In this document: positions 10,031-23,827 of the stretch, in pieces | Layout of the letters: every line of letters starts with the position of its first letter | Numbering within the stretch: the stretch's first letter is position 1 | From: Roridomyces roridus | Taxonomy: Eukaryota > Basidiomycota > Agaricomycetes > Agaricales > Mycenaceae | Assembly (NCBI GenBank): GCA_029378245.1 | Contig: JARKIF010000349.1 | Location: 1 to 26,408, forward strand | Reading direction: 5' to 3' | Length of the DNA: 26,408 nucleotides | Program-made: the position numbers and the translations under genes | Notes under the pieces: generated by a model | Database searches by the model: none | What the model was told of the DNA's origin: nothing | Seen by the model: the letters and a program-made list of their open reading frames with translations, nothing else

Positions 10031-12061
10031 TCATACTCTACGAACAATAAGAGGCAGAGAGCTAGGTCCTTGCCCTTCGACTCGAGGTCGAATGACAAAA
10101 CTTTGAAACGGTTCGATCTCGTACGGGCAGCGGAAAGAGAACTGCTGAACGAGCGTCACCACAAGCGCCTAGAAGTCCGTGAGTACAGAAATCGGAAATC
10201 ATTACCCACGTACCTTGATCTCGGCAAGAGCAAATTGTTTGCCAACGCAGGCTCGAGGTCTTTACAGTGGATTAGCTGATCGTATGACAATGAAAGGAAA
10301 GACGGACCCTTGGCTGAATGCAAATAGCCCACGCCGGTCGTCTCGACCCCGCCAGCGTTCGGGACGGAACAGATGAGCATCCTCGCCCCATATCTCGCGG
10401 TCCGTTTGCAGAACATTGACGGGAATTACGACGATCGTTCCCTTGGGGATGGCGAGCTGCGAAATCGAGGTGCCCATTATTGGCTCCGACAACGGTACGA
10501 TAATATCATCGGCAGCCTGTGGAGAACGTGAGTTGCCAGTCGATAATATTCGCAAAAGCATACACACTTGGTGATGGTTCTCAAGAACCGGCGGATAGAG
10601 GCGAAGAGTTTCGAGTATCACGGAATTGAGGATCGGAGATTCGTCATGGGAAGAGATTTCGGCTCGAAGTTGGTTTTGAAGCTCGGGATTCATCGCAAGC
10701 TCGTATAATACCCAGGCGACAGTGGCCGAGACGGGCTCGTACTGGGATGCATCAAGTTTATGCAAGATATTACCCGGAAGAAACTCACGCCAGCTGAGAG
10801 AATCGTCCTCATCTGGGCCACGACTTCCTCCTCGTCAAGTTTCCGATCCGCTGCGACTTGTACAAATTAGATGAAACTGATCAGGAATGGAGGAAAGGCA
10901 CCTACGCATAATGCTCATGAGAGTCTTGTCGTCGTTCGACTGTGTATTGTCGGAAGTCTTCGCGTCCTGCCACATCCGACGAGAGATCGCACCCAACTCG
11001 GCCTTGGTTCGCTTTATCATCTCGCCCTTTTTACCGAGTGATAATATGGAAGGAAATATCCAAAACAAGGCACGCATGTAGAATGAGGAAAGCCTGTTCT
11101 CGCTGTTGGTCAGACCGTCGAGAGCCTGGGCCTGATGATGAGATGGGAGGGGAGAAGAGTTTGGGACGCACTTCGGCGAGAGGGTTGGGTTCTCCGGAGA
11201 GAAGGTTGAAGTCGTAAGAGAATGTGGCGCGGGCAACAGTATCCAGCCTGATTAGCGGTCAAAAATTTCCAAAGGAGGAGAAGGATGCGAACGCGAATCG
11301 AGCAGCCCAATTTGTGATTTCAATTTCGACCTCCTTTGATTCACTACTATCCAGGAGCATCGCCCACTGTGCAGCTAATTTGGCGGACATTTCGTAAAAG
11401 ATCGGCGTAAATTTTCGGACAGATTGCTGGCTGGATGAATGTAGGTAAATAATGGGGAGCGGTAATCTAGGAGAGACGAACGTGAATGCGGGTGCAAGAT
11501 AACGCCTTTGTCTTTCGTGCGCTTCCTTCCCTGTAGCATCTGTGAATATAAGGAGGAACGAACAAGAGGTATAGATGCCTTCGGTCCAGATAATGCCTTC
11601 ACCTAAAACCACAGTTGGTTTACAATCTGGGGCATGAAAGCAAAAAAATTACCCTGAGTTCTTCGGAACCATTCCCGTACTCCGTCAGGCTTCGGAAATT
11701 TGTAGATGCCTTCGGTGCCCAAGATGTAAGAGACGGCGCGTTGATCTGTTATGGAGAGCACGTAGTGCTATGTAGATGAGCACAGAATCGCGTCGACATG
11801 CGAATGTATTACCCCGCATGAACCACGAAACTTGAGTACTTTGCCGAATCGCTGGTGCCATTTGAGATAGAGAGAGCCCGGAGGCTTGTGGTAGAGATCC
11901 CATTCTTCGCCCCAGAGGAGGGAACTGGGGACGGGCCCAGGGATATTGCGAAGAGCGTTGCGGGCAGAAATTGAATGGACAACGAGTCGGAAAAGGACCA
12001 CAGTGAGTACTAGGGAAAAGCTGATGAGTGCTAACATGGTGTGCAGTTGAAGGATGGACAT
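10031..12061 (-). CDS. Cytochrome P450 monooxygenase
   Basis: This is a predicted 506-residue membrane-anchored heme monooxygenase. Twelve exons (- strand, first to last) join in phase: 12061-11813, 11767-11653, 11602-11579, 11539-11482, 11430-11293, 11247-11172, 11131-10906, 10856-10789, 10741-10568, 10516-10308, 10259-10214, 10168-10031. Visible landmarks are an N-terminal membrane helix followed by NIPGPVPSSLLWG, the I-helix SAGYEPVSATVAW, the ExxR motif ETLR (about residues 362-365), the PERW motif, and the heme loop FSQGPRACVG with the cysteine near residue 450. The heme loop is only seen when the intron at 10260-10307 is removed. The third intron (11540-11578, 39 bp) would use a GC donor. 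It and the next one are multiples of three without stops. The substrate is unknown. Divergently arranged with the acetyl-CoA transporter gene. Confidence 0.94.
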
Positions 12062-12511
12062 GTTGCTTTATATGCTTTACCGAGGCCGCCTTTAAATTGT
12101 ATTATTCAAAACCCGCTAGAACTGTGTCGCGGCTGGCAGTAGCTCAATGAGAACCAACCGGACGGAGCAGCAGAGACGAAGACAACGAGTCCGCGGCGGA
12201 CTTGGCATGACAGGAAGCTTGGTGAGCAAGTGAACTCGCGTGTGGACGCGCTACCTTCCCAGTGTAGACCATGCGATTCACGGAGTGATTGGCTCGGACT
12301 CAGATGAAGCGGGCAGAAATACACCGGAGTGGTCTTCTCGAGTGACAGCGTTTGTGTTCCGCCCTTTAATGGACAGGCTTCGTAGTTCGCCGTCGACAAA
12401 GGCAGCGAGCACCGAGGAGAGATCAAAATTGAAAGAGCCGCGACAGGTGGCTGTACCATGCCACGGGGGCGTTTTTGGCATTGACCGACGTGTTCCTCCT
12501 CTGTTACCTGC
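12062..12511. promoter_or_regulatory. Shared 5' region between divergent P450 and acetyl-CoA transporter genes
   Basis: These 450 bp separate the two start codons and must hold both promoters. Open frames here on either strand lack family similarity and lie upstream of both genes. I cannot point to a specific factor site. Confidence 0.5.
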
Positions 12512-14800
12512 ATGTCCAAAAGAACCAGCTCGAGGAACGGCACACTCAACAAGGGCGCGCGCATGCAAGAGGCTGCAGTTTCTTCCTCATTCAATAATAT
12601 TGGTGTCTCCCCAAGAACGCCCAGACATGGAATGGAAGAGGACGATCTCGAACTGAGTCTGCTCCGTGAAGATGAGCGTCAGCAGGCCGCCAATGGGCTC
12701 GGTACGGAGGACCGACGAGATGACTCTCCTAGTCACCCGATGTCCAGCGAAGACAAAAGGGCCATGGCGCTTTTGTGTGTGCTATGTAAGGGTGATATTA
12801 TTCTACGCGTCTTCTGTTGCTTATATCGTGTCAGATCTCATACAAGGAGTACCGCTAGGACTTGCCTTGGGTGCGTTCATAACCCGAAATCTCTGCAAAC
12901 GCGCTCAAGCGTTGGCTAGGCTCCATACCGTTCATTCTAAGAGAACAACTATCATATTCACAATTAGCAACATTCGCATTGTCCGGCTATCCCTACTCCC
13001 TGAAACTCCTATGGTCACCCATCGTCGACTCGGTTTTCTTTCCCTCTGTAGGCCGTCGGAAATCGTGGATTATACCAATGCAGGTCATTGTCGGGAGTAT
13101 AATGTTATACCTATCCCTTAATGTTCAGGTATTAATGGACGATGTGAGTAGTCGCCTCTTCTGCGGACCTACTCTCATCCTTCTCAGGCCAAAAATCACG
13201 TCAATGAACTCACCTTCCTGTTCACCTCGCTCGTTTTCTTCTCCGCAACACAAGGTACATTCGTTCAACTTCTTCAGGCCGTCTATTGACATCATTATAG
13301 ACATCGCTGTGGATGGTATGATGATCTCACTGCCCGTTAGCATGGTCTCAACTGCTCACAGGATGGGCCCTCACCCTTCTCTCTCCGGACAGTTTATCAT
13401 ACGCGTCTACATGCCAGACCATTGGCTTGAACACGGGCTTCTTCGCATCCTTTACCGTATTCCTAGCCTTCAACAGCGAGGCTTTTGCGTGCGTGTCCAT
13501 CTTATTTCATTCACAAATGCCTGACCCATAGGTAGCACAAAATGGGGTGTACCGCATCTCACGTTGAGCGCATACCTCAAATTTTGGTCTGTCATGTCCT
13601 ACGTCGTCAGCCTTTGGTTGCTCGCCTTCAAGAAGGAGGTTTGTCTGCTCCAAGTTATACACGGACTTGCGCGCTCAATATTTCCCAGAGAAAGGAGGCT
13701 CTCAGCGACGTGGACATGAGTATCACTGCTGTTTACAAGCAAATCTGGGCGATTTGCAAGCTAAGACGTAAACCTTTCCGACCAAAGCATCGACTCGAGT
13801 TTCTGATATTGCACCAGACATCCAACTCTTGATTGTCGTGCACTTGTTCGCCAAAGTCGGATTCGCAGCCAACGAAGCTGCGACGTCGCTCAAGATGGTG
13901 GAAAAGGGCTTCCAGAGGGAAGACCTGGCGATCGCGGTTCTCATCGACTTCCCGTTCCAAATCATTGGCGGATGGCTTGCTGCAAACTGGTCGCGGGGTA
14001 GTTTTCCTCTTCGGCCATGGCTGCATGCCTTCTGGCCTCGTCTCGGTTTCGCGCTCATGTCGACCTTGATCGTCTACTACTTCCCCAAACCACCGATCAG
14101 CATGGGATTCTTTGTATTCCTGATTATACAAACCGTATTGTCGTCGTTTGCGTCGTAAGTCACGCTCCATGATTCCTCCTTGTCAACTCAACCTCCGCCC
14201 AAGCACCGTCCAGTTTGTCGGTATCTCCGCCTTCCATACTCGAGTCTCCGACCCGCTGATTGGTGGAACCTACATGACCGTGGGTTTTCGTCAATCTGTA
14301 TCATTCCCAATTGACCTTGATACAGCTGCTGAATACTTTTACAAACATGGGCGGCACATGGCCGAAGTGGTGTGTTGGTTAAGCATTCTTACTGACCCGT
14401 GTTGAGACTTCGTCAATCCAGGTTTATTCTCAAGGGTGTCGATTTGTTCTCCGTTGCCACCTGTCAAGTCAAAGAGGGCTCTTCCCAGCTGTTGATTAAA
14501 GGCAAGTTGGATGCCCGAAGACTAGTGCTCCTTTTGATCTGTGCTTTGCAGCCGCTGAATGTGTATCGGAGCAAGGCAAGGAAGCGTGCACTGCACTCAA
14601 GGGCGAGTGCGTCACGGAAACCGATGGGTATTACATCGTTTCAGCGATATGCATGCTTTTTGGTGTTGTATTCTTGGTTTTGTATATCATGCCGACGGTG
14701 CGCAAGTTACAAGGTCAGCCGCAGTCACTTGTTGTCCATTTCGCCTATTTACCTGCCCTCAGAACTTCCCACCTCCGCTTGGCGAGTGAAGATGTCGTAG
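12512..14800 (+). CDS. Acetyl-coenzyme A transporter (SLC33A1/AT-1 family)
   Basis: This is a predicted 553-residue polytopic membrane protein of the SLC33 family, which imports acetyl-CoA into the ER/Golgi lumen in animals. Fourteen exons join in phase: 12512-12785, 12835-12870, 12920-13143, 13188-13254, 13301-13315, 13362-13488, 13536-13638, 13689-13767, 13818-14154, 14204-14279, 14326-14369, 14422-14501, 14552-14713, 14763-14800. Family signatures are LIQGVPLGLALGSIPFIL, LLWSPIVDS, GRRKSWIIP, DIAVDGWALTLL, and TYMTLLNTFTNMGGTWPKW leading into FILKGVDL. A cysteine-containing luminal-type segment precedes the last helix. The exon of 15 nt at 13301 encodes part of the invariant DIAVDGWA motif, which supports it. 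The intron 14502-14551 has a GCAAGT donor. Start 12512 gives a hydrophilic N-terminal tail; 12632 is a possible alternative start. Confidence 0.94.
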
Positions 14801-14925
14801 TGCCAGTAGATAGAGTTGTTTGTGCATTCGATCAAACTAGTAAAGAGCAAAGGATAGATATTATCCACGCGTCAGATCCCTTCCCTACTTTCATCCGTGA
14901 ACCTCTCAACCGCGTTTTTTGACAA

Positions 14926-17900
14926 ATGTCTACCCTCCAGTTTGGACCAGAATGGATGCGCGCCAAGCCCGTGAAACCTCACGCAGCGACCGACTCCCAG
15001 TCGCCAGCGTCCACCACTCCGGCCGCAGGCGCGTCGAGCTATTCTGCCCTCGTTTCTCCTGCCCCTCCTCCGCCGCCAGAGAAGCGTGATGAAAGCCACC
15101 CATTCCGCTACTCCAGGGAGGAGATGCTCAAAATTTATCGGGATGGCGGGGGCAAGACTGGACTCGGGCTCGAGGTGGAGCGATGGGAGGGCATCGTCAG
15201 AGAAGGGGGCAGCGAGCCGGTCGGTCTTCGTGAGATGGGGGAGGCCGAGAAGAAGGTCAGCGATCCCGCGGACTGTATCGTGCGCTCTCTTTTTTCTCAT
15301 CTTTTTTTCATGCTAGCTTTTCGGCGGCCCTTTGAATTCAGACCTCCGTCGACGCCAATCCATCGACCATCTTTCCCCTTTGGCTATCCAAGGCTCGCCC
15401 GGTGAACGGCCCCGTCTCCCTCACAGTACTTCATCCGGTGCAGGCAGTCCTATGCGAGAACGATTTGGTGGGTTAATGAGACGACGCGACAGTTCAGGTG
15501 AGTCCACCCGCCACTCGGCTTTATCGCGTATTCATTTCTGCTCAAGACCAACTATCTTCGTCTGTCCCCCGAAAACTTTCCTTGTCGGGCACCCAGCCAC
15601 CTTTGTCTCCACGCGACACCGCACTCCAATCGCCTCGGACTCGTATCGGTCACACAGCGACCTTTGACGGCGTCCTGGGCAGTAGCGAGTCCTGGGTGGC
15701 TCGACGTCGCGCCTCTGAAGCCAAGGCCGCCGGGAACGTGCCCCGGGAGGCAGAAGAGCGAAGGACGGACATTCGAGAGGAAGACGAGGATGCGAGTCTC
15801 GAATCTCAGTCAGGACCGCGTGATATACCCCAAACCACCGAGTCGCCCGTCCAGGAACCTCCACCTCCAAAAGCGAATGAGAGCGCGACACATGTTCAAA
15901 ATGGTGTTGACCCTGCTGCGCTCTCGAATGGTCCCCCGCCGGGAATTCTAGATCTCGCGGCTGTTCAGTGGTCCTACCTGGATCCCCAAGGTCAACTTCA
16001 AGGTCAGTCAGTCTCGGTCCAGCTACAGAGACGACGCTGACATTATCCGCAGGTCCATTCCGTGCTGATTTGATGCAAAAATGGTACGACGAGGGGTACT
16101 TCAACGCCGAGCTGTTGATGAAGCGAACACACCTCGACGCCGAGTGGACCGCGGTCGGACAATTAGCCAACCTTGCTCGATCCGCGGGCACTGAAAAGAT
16201 ATTCCTCGCCCCGCCTGGGCCTCCTCGATCTACTGATCTCCAACAAAATGCATACGTCGGACCACTGCAACCAGCACCAGTTCGTTCGCTACGTAGTTCC
16301 ACGTTGGAGGCCTATGCCGGCAGCTCCAACCACTCTGATTCCCCGTCGTCGTCCTTTGATGCTGGCAGATTTGGCAATGGTTCGCCCGATCCAAACGCCT
16401 TTGGCGGGCGTGCAAACAGTCAATACTCCGTCGACTCGCCAGCTGGGAGGTTCGGTCCTTCGGACTCTACGTCGTCCTTGCGCAGAAGTGCCTTCACCGA
16501 CTCTCCACTGGAACCTTCAGCGAGCGGCTCCCGTTTTGCGAGCGGAGTTCTTGGGGATGTGTATTCCACTAACGGAACCTACAGCCCCTCTCAAGTGCCC
16601 TGGCAAACCCCGACTAACAATGCACTCGGTGGTTCCTTCGATGGCCTAAACGGAGGTTTTGCATCTTCTTCGAGTCTGGCTTCCGGTCTCGGTCAAGCGG
16701 GCGCTTTCGGTCACATTCGTGCTCAGGATCCGTCATTCGTTGTTCCGTCTTCCAACTATGCAGACTATATCGGGAGCCCACAAGCTGGAGTGTCTTTCAC
16801 CCCCAATCAACAATACTCACATTTACATTCGAGCCCGTATATCCCGTCTCAGGAACCCGTCGCGACTGCCAATCTGTTTGGACAAACCGCGAAACCATCC
16901 ATTCCTTCTCAACCCGCCCCCCAAAATTCCGGTACCCCTACCATTCCTACCCAGTCACCCTGGGGCACGGTCCCAGACTCTGCCGTCACCCAACGGGCTC
17001 TACCCTTGGACACTGTTCAACCACATGTTAACAATGTCCTTAATAATGGGCCTACCGCGGCTCCTGCGCAAGCTTCGCCCTGGGGAACGACTACCCAAAC
17101 CAAGGAACCGTCTCCCTGGTTTGCAGCGTCTCATGGTGTCATCGACGAGCAGAGCTGGAAGGAGGAACCAAGTCATAGTCTGACTTTCAGCAATCTTGGT
17201 CAACACAACCAGCAGTTCACCACAATCCCTGACGAGCCGGCGCCTGTAGAGGTCGCTGCTCCGCCTACTCCTGTGGCGGAAATTTCCGATCTCGAGGCTC
17301 CTGCCAAACCTGCAGCCGCCCCTTCGCAACGCACCAAAGCGAGATCCAAGTCTACTACTCAGCCAGTTGTCCCACCTCCCGTTGTTGCGGTTATTCCTTC
17401 TGCGGAGAGTACCCCCGCTTTGCTGGCCGCACCCGCCAAAGCAGCTTGGACAAAGGAGGAGGAGAAGAAATCCAAGCCGTCTGGTGTGGCATTGAGCCTT
17501 CGGGACATCCAAGACGCTGAAGCCAAGAAGGCTGAGGCGCGTAAGCAGGCAGAGCGGGAACGAGAACGCGTGGCTCGTACTGCGGCACCGGCTGCCGAGG
17601 AGGCACAACCCTTCACTGCGTCATGGGGTTTGCCGACGTCACAAGCTGGTGCTCGTGCTGCTGCGGCGAAGGAGACGGCCACGCCCAGCCCCACGACTAC
17701 TAGTGCACCAGTGTGGACCAATGCGACCAAGCCCAATACCACCAAGAAGTCGATGAAGGAAATACAGGAGGAAGAGGAGAAGCGGAAAAAGTTGGCTTCT
17801 AAGGAGACTGTAGCAGCGGCTGCAAGAAGGGCGTATGCGGAGAGCACGAGCAAGGTCAGTTGGATCGCTTGTCAGCCTTGGGTGCCGCTGATTGCTGGTT

Positions 17901-18531
17901 AGGCACCGTCACCTGCTGCTCAAGGTGGCGCGTGGACGACGGTTGGTGCCGGAAAGACGAGTGCGCCGGTAGCTGTTCCAGCTCGGCCGCCGGCAGTGGC
18001 TGCGGCCTCTTCCACAAGCAACTCGGTGCCTCGGGTCAATGGCGCTTCTGTACCGAGACCTGCTACGACTCCGGTCAAGGCACCCGCTCCGAAGATTGAG
18101 GAACCCGTCGCGGCGTCACATGACTTTATCCGGTGGCTCAATGATTCTCTCAAGGGTTTGAATAACTCGGTCAACGGTACGATAGCGACAAATAATTCAT
18201 GTCAAGGTCTAATGATTTTCCAGTCGAGGAGATCATGTCGATGCTGCTCTCGTTCCCCCTGGATCCGGATGTGTCCACGGTGGAGCTGATATCTGATCTT
18301 ATCTACGCCAACAGTACCACACTGGACGGACGTCGGTTTGCGGCCGAGTTTGTGAGCAAACGCAAGGTGGATGCGGCATCGCGACCGAAAGGCGCTTCAG
18401 CTTCTGGAGCGGGTGCTGGGAAGCCTGTGTCCATTGCCGACGTGGTCAAGGCGCAGCCAAAGCCGCCTGCTTCGTCGGAATGGGGCGGATTCAAGGTGGT
18501 GAATAAGAAAAAGAAGGGTGGCCGGTCGTAA
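14926..18531 (+). CDS. GYF-domain protein (Smy2/GIGYF-like)
   Basis: This is a predicted 1116-residue, largely disordered protein with one GYF domain, a module that binds proline-rich sequences. Yeast Smy2/Syh1 and animal GIGYF proteins act in mRNA translation and decay or secretory transport. Six exons join in phase: 14926-15255, 15317-15497, 15547-16002, 16053-17854, 17903-18176, 18224-18531. The GYF domain starts near residue 312 (WSYLDPQGQLQGPFRADLMQ, then KWYDEGYF) and is interrupted by the intron at 16003-16052. The N-terminus has proline-rich and basic stretches. The centre is Ser/Pro/Ala/Gln-rich. A charged Lys/Glu/Ala-rich helix-forming segment lies around 17440-17620. The C-terminus has a folded-looking FIRWLNDSLKGLN segment and ends in a GGFKVVNKKKKGG-type tail, as in fungal relatives. 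Strong family match, function inferred. Confidence 0.9.
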
Positions 18532-18701
18532 TATTGCTACATGTAGCTCGACGACACTAATTCATATTTCTTTTAAATTTTCAAACTTGGTAGCCCGGGC
18601 TACGGCAATTGCCAAAAAGAGGTTCTCTTGAAACCCCGTTTCGGAACGAGCGCGATCAAGAAACTAAATCCTTTCTCTCTCCCTCTACCACGCTCTTTAC
18701 G

Positions 18702-19792
18702 ATGCCCGTCATTGCCAGACAATTCTTTAACCCTTTCAGTGAGCGGCATCGTTCGCGCTTCCAGAGCGAGAAGTTGATTAACGCGTGCAGACCCTTTCGG
18801 TCCTTCCGACGACGATACGACGACGAGCACAGCTGGTCTGCAAACTGCAGCTACGTCGACTCTGACGACCCCAGCGGCTGCGGCCCCAGCAGCTCCAACT
18901 ACAACTGCAGCCCCAACAGCAACGGCTACCGCTACCTCTGCTGCTGCTGCCGTCCCAACGACTACTTCGGCAGACGGAGCTCCACTGGGTGGAATCGACT
19001 CGATTGTCGCGTCTTTGTTTCCGAGTAATACCTCGCCTAGCCTCGTACGTCTGTTATACATTCATTCAAGTCGTTTCTGAATGCCTCGAAAGACATCGGC
19101 TACACCGATACCCACAACTTCCTCGATTGCTGCTGCCACCACTGTGAGTCGTGGGTCAAGAGGTAGCTGAATTTCACGCTAAGATACGAACAGAGTCCTA
19201 CGACCACGCCCACCCTCAGTGCAACGCCCACCAGAGCCAGTTCCACGCCCTCGGGAACGGAGCAAGCTGCTCGTGCAACGTCCGCATCTGCGTCTGCGTC
19301 TGCCAGCTCCACAGGAAATGGAGGCAAGATTGCTGGGGCGGTATTTGGCACCCTGGCTGGTATCGTGATCGTTTGTATCCTTGTAGGATTCTTCCTCGTG
19401 AGTTTCCTTTTGGATGCGAGTCGCAGTAAACTGAACCTGTGCATTAGCGCCGCTGGAACCGTCGTCGCGAGCGCGAGTCCGAGTCGGTGAATTTTGAACC
19501 TTTCGAGTTCCGTCGGTCGGCCATGATAGCTCAGGAGACGCCGCAAATGGAGGAGAAGATGTCAGCGCCAGCATACCCAGAGATGACCTACGCGAGCCCA
19601 AGCGCAGCGATATACCCAGAGGTATACTACCCGCAGCAGCAGCAGCAAGTCTATTCGCCCCATCCACACTATGGCTATCCGTCAGAAGCGCAGCAAGTCG
19701 CGTACGACTACCAGGGAAACCACCCAGCTGCCCTGCAGCCTGGGCACCGCCAATCGGGTGATCTGGACGATGCGTATGGAGGAATGCAGTGA
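18702..19792 (+). CDS. Ser/Thr/Ala-rich single-pass membrane protein
   Basis: Predicted 296 residues from exons 18702-18738, 18791-19044, 19093-19143, 19194-19397 and 19448-19792, all in phase. The N-terminal half is a low-complexity Thr/Ala/Pro/Ser stretch, probably heavily O-glycosylated. Near the middle comes a glycine-led transmembrane helix (IAGAVFGTLAGIVIVCILVG), then a basic stop-transfer RRWNRRRER. A cytoplasmic-type tail rich in Tyr, Pro and Gln, with a short polyglutamine run, completes the protein. This layout is common in basidiomycete surface proteins and resembles cell-wall sensors in architecture only; no sensor domain is visible. There is no clear signal peptide after ATG 18702, so insertion may depend on the internal helix, or a 5' exon may be missed. 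Confidence 0.72.
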
Positions 19793-19958
19793 AGATGTAG
19801 GGCGAGATTGTCGGTACTTAGATCGAGACTGTTTTTGTATGAAGCCTGGAATTTTTGCCGAGCTAGCCGTGATCACCAAACACGCACACACACAAAATGG
19901 TTCCACTTGGTAAAATATTTATGGCGCGTCGGTCTGGGAGCCCCTCCGTGTTACTCCC

Positions 19959-21661
<1,703 letters not shown>

Positions 21662-21761
21662 AACATGAACATTCGGAGCACTATACATATATCTTATTTT
21701 GTAACTACAGAGGAGGAGGAGCACCTAATGTTTGAGCGTAGTCACGTGGGCGTGATTCAGT

Positions 21762-22785
21762 TCAGTTCAGCTTCTCGAGCGCGACGACAATGGTTTCTTC
21801 TTCCAACGCCGAGGTGGTTATCTGCGCGGCCAGGAATTTGCGCAACTTTTCCTCTTTCCACTTTGCCATGCCCATGATATGTTCCCTAGATCGAACACCT
21901 GCTTTGCAGAAGGCGGCGGCGAGGTGCGGCATGCGTGGTTGGCATTGGGCTAGGAAGGCTGCGACCCAGTCGCTTGGGAGCGGGGGTACGACCGTGACGG
22001 GGGTAGGTGGTTCGGAGCTGTCGTTGCCTGTCACGGTGCAGTCGACTGGGGTAGTTGGCTTGGCCACCTCCACGGGGGGACTCGGACGACGAAAGTGCTG
22101 GGGCTTTTTGGCCGTCTTGACCTCATCATCTTTATTCTCGTTCGTATCTGCGCCTCGGTATGCAGGCTTTGGCTGCGGACGCGACGGTATTGGGATGATC
22201 ACTTCCGGACTCGGCTCCTTCACCTTGCGTCCTCCCTTGTACCACACACATCAACCTGCGGTCAAGGCTTTCGATTCATTTACTAGCTCACCTGCCTCCC
22301 AGCATCAATCTTCAAGTTCCCACTCTTTTGCAAATAACTAATCGCATAGCCCCGGAGCGCATTAACGCGCTCCTCAATGTTGCTGTGTATCCCGGCATTG
22401 AAGTAGCCCGGGAAAACAGAGGTGACATCTTGTATGAACTCGAGCATGGCGGCTTTTTGCTCTGCGGGGTGGACGGTTAGGTCAAAGTGTTTGTCGGCCC
22501 GACGGCGGAATATTTCCTGACGATGGATGTAAGGGACATTCAAATGGAGGAGGAGGATGAGAATCTCACTTTGCAGTTTTTGAAAAGATCGGGTTTGTTC
22601 TCCAGTCCTAGAGCTAAAGCGAATCGTTCTCCTTCCTGTGGCGAGTTAGGGAGGAACGAGTTCTGGAAGGACTTGTACCGAGAGTTTAGGGTCTACGTCG
22701 TCAGTAATGCAACTGGAAGAGTAGGCAGACTCACTACGCTGGACGGGCATGTGGGGAAAGGGCAAGAGGCTTTCAATTCAGTCAT
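21762..22785 (-). CDS. Unidentified 290-residue protein
   Basis: Four exons on the minus strand join in phase: 22785-22735, 22692-22570, 22516-22292, 22235-21762. I do not recognise a named family. The N-terminal 135 residues look folded and mostly helical (for example EQKAAMLEFIQDVTSVFPG and NIEERVNALRGYAISYLQKS). A proline-, lysine- and acid-rich linker follows. The last 70 residues (SDWVAAFLAQCQPRMPHLAA onwards) form another helical module that resembles in style the SAM-like C-terminal ends seen in many mushroom-forming fungal proteins. It starts 80 bp after the stop of SAP18 on the same strand. Coding status is supported by three clean splice joins; the function is unknown. Confidence 0.72.
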
Positions 22786-22865
22786 GTCTTTTCCCAAAAA
22801 GGTTGTAAACATTCCCTTCGCGGACAAAAATACAATTGCATTCAAAAAACAGTGTTAGCGACTCA

Positions 22866-23827
22866 CTAATCCCGTCTCCTCCTCGGTGGTGATCGTGAGC
22901 GCGAATCCCGCTCTCCCCTCCTCCCTCGTCCACCGCCGCGATGGGGCGGGGAATCTCTACCTCCTCGCCGAGGAGGCGGAACACGCCGGTCGAGGTCCAT
23001 TTCCCTGTCCCGGTTACCGCCACGTCCAACACCGCCACCTCTCGTCGACAATCCACTTGAATCGCCCCGCCAATGCCCGCCCCCGCGTCCAGCCCCACCC
23101 GGGGGCCCACCAGAAGAGCCCAACCCTCCCCATCCATTGTCCCCTCTAGCACCACCAGGACCACCAGCAGCAGGACGCCATCCATTAGGAGCAGCAGCAG
23201 CAGCATTGGGTGCCGACGCGCTGCCTTTGATGCTGATCTCACTCGGCATCGTCACGTTTTTCGGGAGCAGGACGGCCACGAGCAGAAAATCCCCAGGGAC
23301 GAAACGTAGGTCGTCGAGCGTCTTGTCGTCAGGAGTGCTGTCGTCTCCACCAGCAAGAAGACGGGTGCAGTGGATGTGAGAGTGCCTGGTTCGCCGAGAA
23401 TGTCGCGCGAGTAGACGACACCGAGGTCTTTTGAGGCAAAGCGCCCACGGCTGCCTTGCTCGACGTACACGGCCCGGAAGGAGAAACGGGCGAGAGGGTG
23501 TCGGTATTCTGCAACGTGGGGCGCGGTGTTGCGTAGAGTGGTTAGAACTTCACGGAGCGTTGCGTCTTTCCTGAAACAAGTAGATTATTTTTTTGAGAGA
23601 AAGAGAGTTAGATAAGGGACGCACCAGGCAAAGAGTTGCTGCTCATCCGTCGTCGGTAGAGTCCCGTCCTCGAAGAGTGTGATTCGATGGAATCCACCGA
23701 TTTTCAGGAATGTGCGGATGAGGAACGGAGCCGTCTACACACATGAGAAACAAGTTGGCTACCACGCGAAATGAACGCCTACTTTTTCTCTCTCGAAGGA
23801 GCTGACCGGAATCGAGTCGACGTCCAT
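22866..23827 (-). CDS. SAP18 (Sin3-associated polypeptide p18) family protein, one apparent frameshift
   Basis: SAP18 is a ubiquitin-fold protein found in the Sin3 histone deacetylase complex and in the ASAP complex that associates with exon junctions and splicing. Exons are 23827-23783, 23734-23625 and 23570-22866. Start at 23827 gives MDVDSIPVSSFEREKTAPFL, then the conserved RTFLKIGGFHRITLFEDGTL, the QLFAWKDATLREVL helix, RFSFRAVYVE and FVPGDFLLVAV. The C-terminus is Gly/Arg-rich and ends in SRSRSPPRRRRD, an RS-like tail absent from the shorter human protein. The frame slips by one base around the GGG at 23363-23365 (plus strand). One extra base there would give a continuous protein of about 286 residues. 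The slip is in a homopolymer, so a sequencing error is the simplest reading. Confidence 0.85.

Noticed and set aside
12067..12076. CATATAAAG as the TATA box of the P450 gene
   Set aside because: It lies only a few bases before the start codon, too close for a transcription start plus leader.
12106..12594. 162-codon minus-strand open frame upstream of the P450
   Set aside because: It overlaps the N-terminal exon of the acetyl-CoA transporter and the shared promoter region, with no recognisable motif; read as a shadow.
15532..16302. 256-codon minus-strand open frame
   Set aside because: It is antisense to the GYF-domain gene, whose domain and splice joins are convincing.
22487..22858. 123-codon plus-strand open frame
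   Set aside because: It is antisense to three exons of the unidentified minus-strand gene, which splice in phase.
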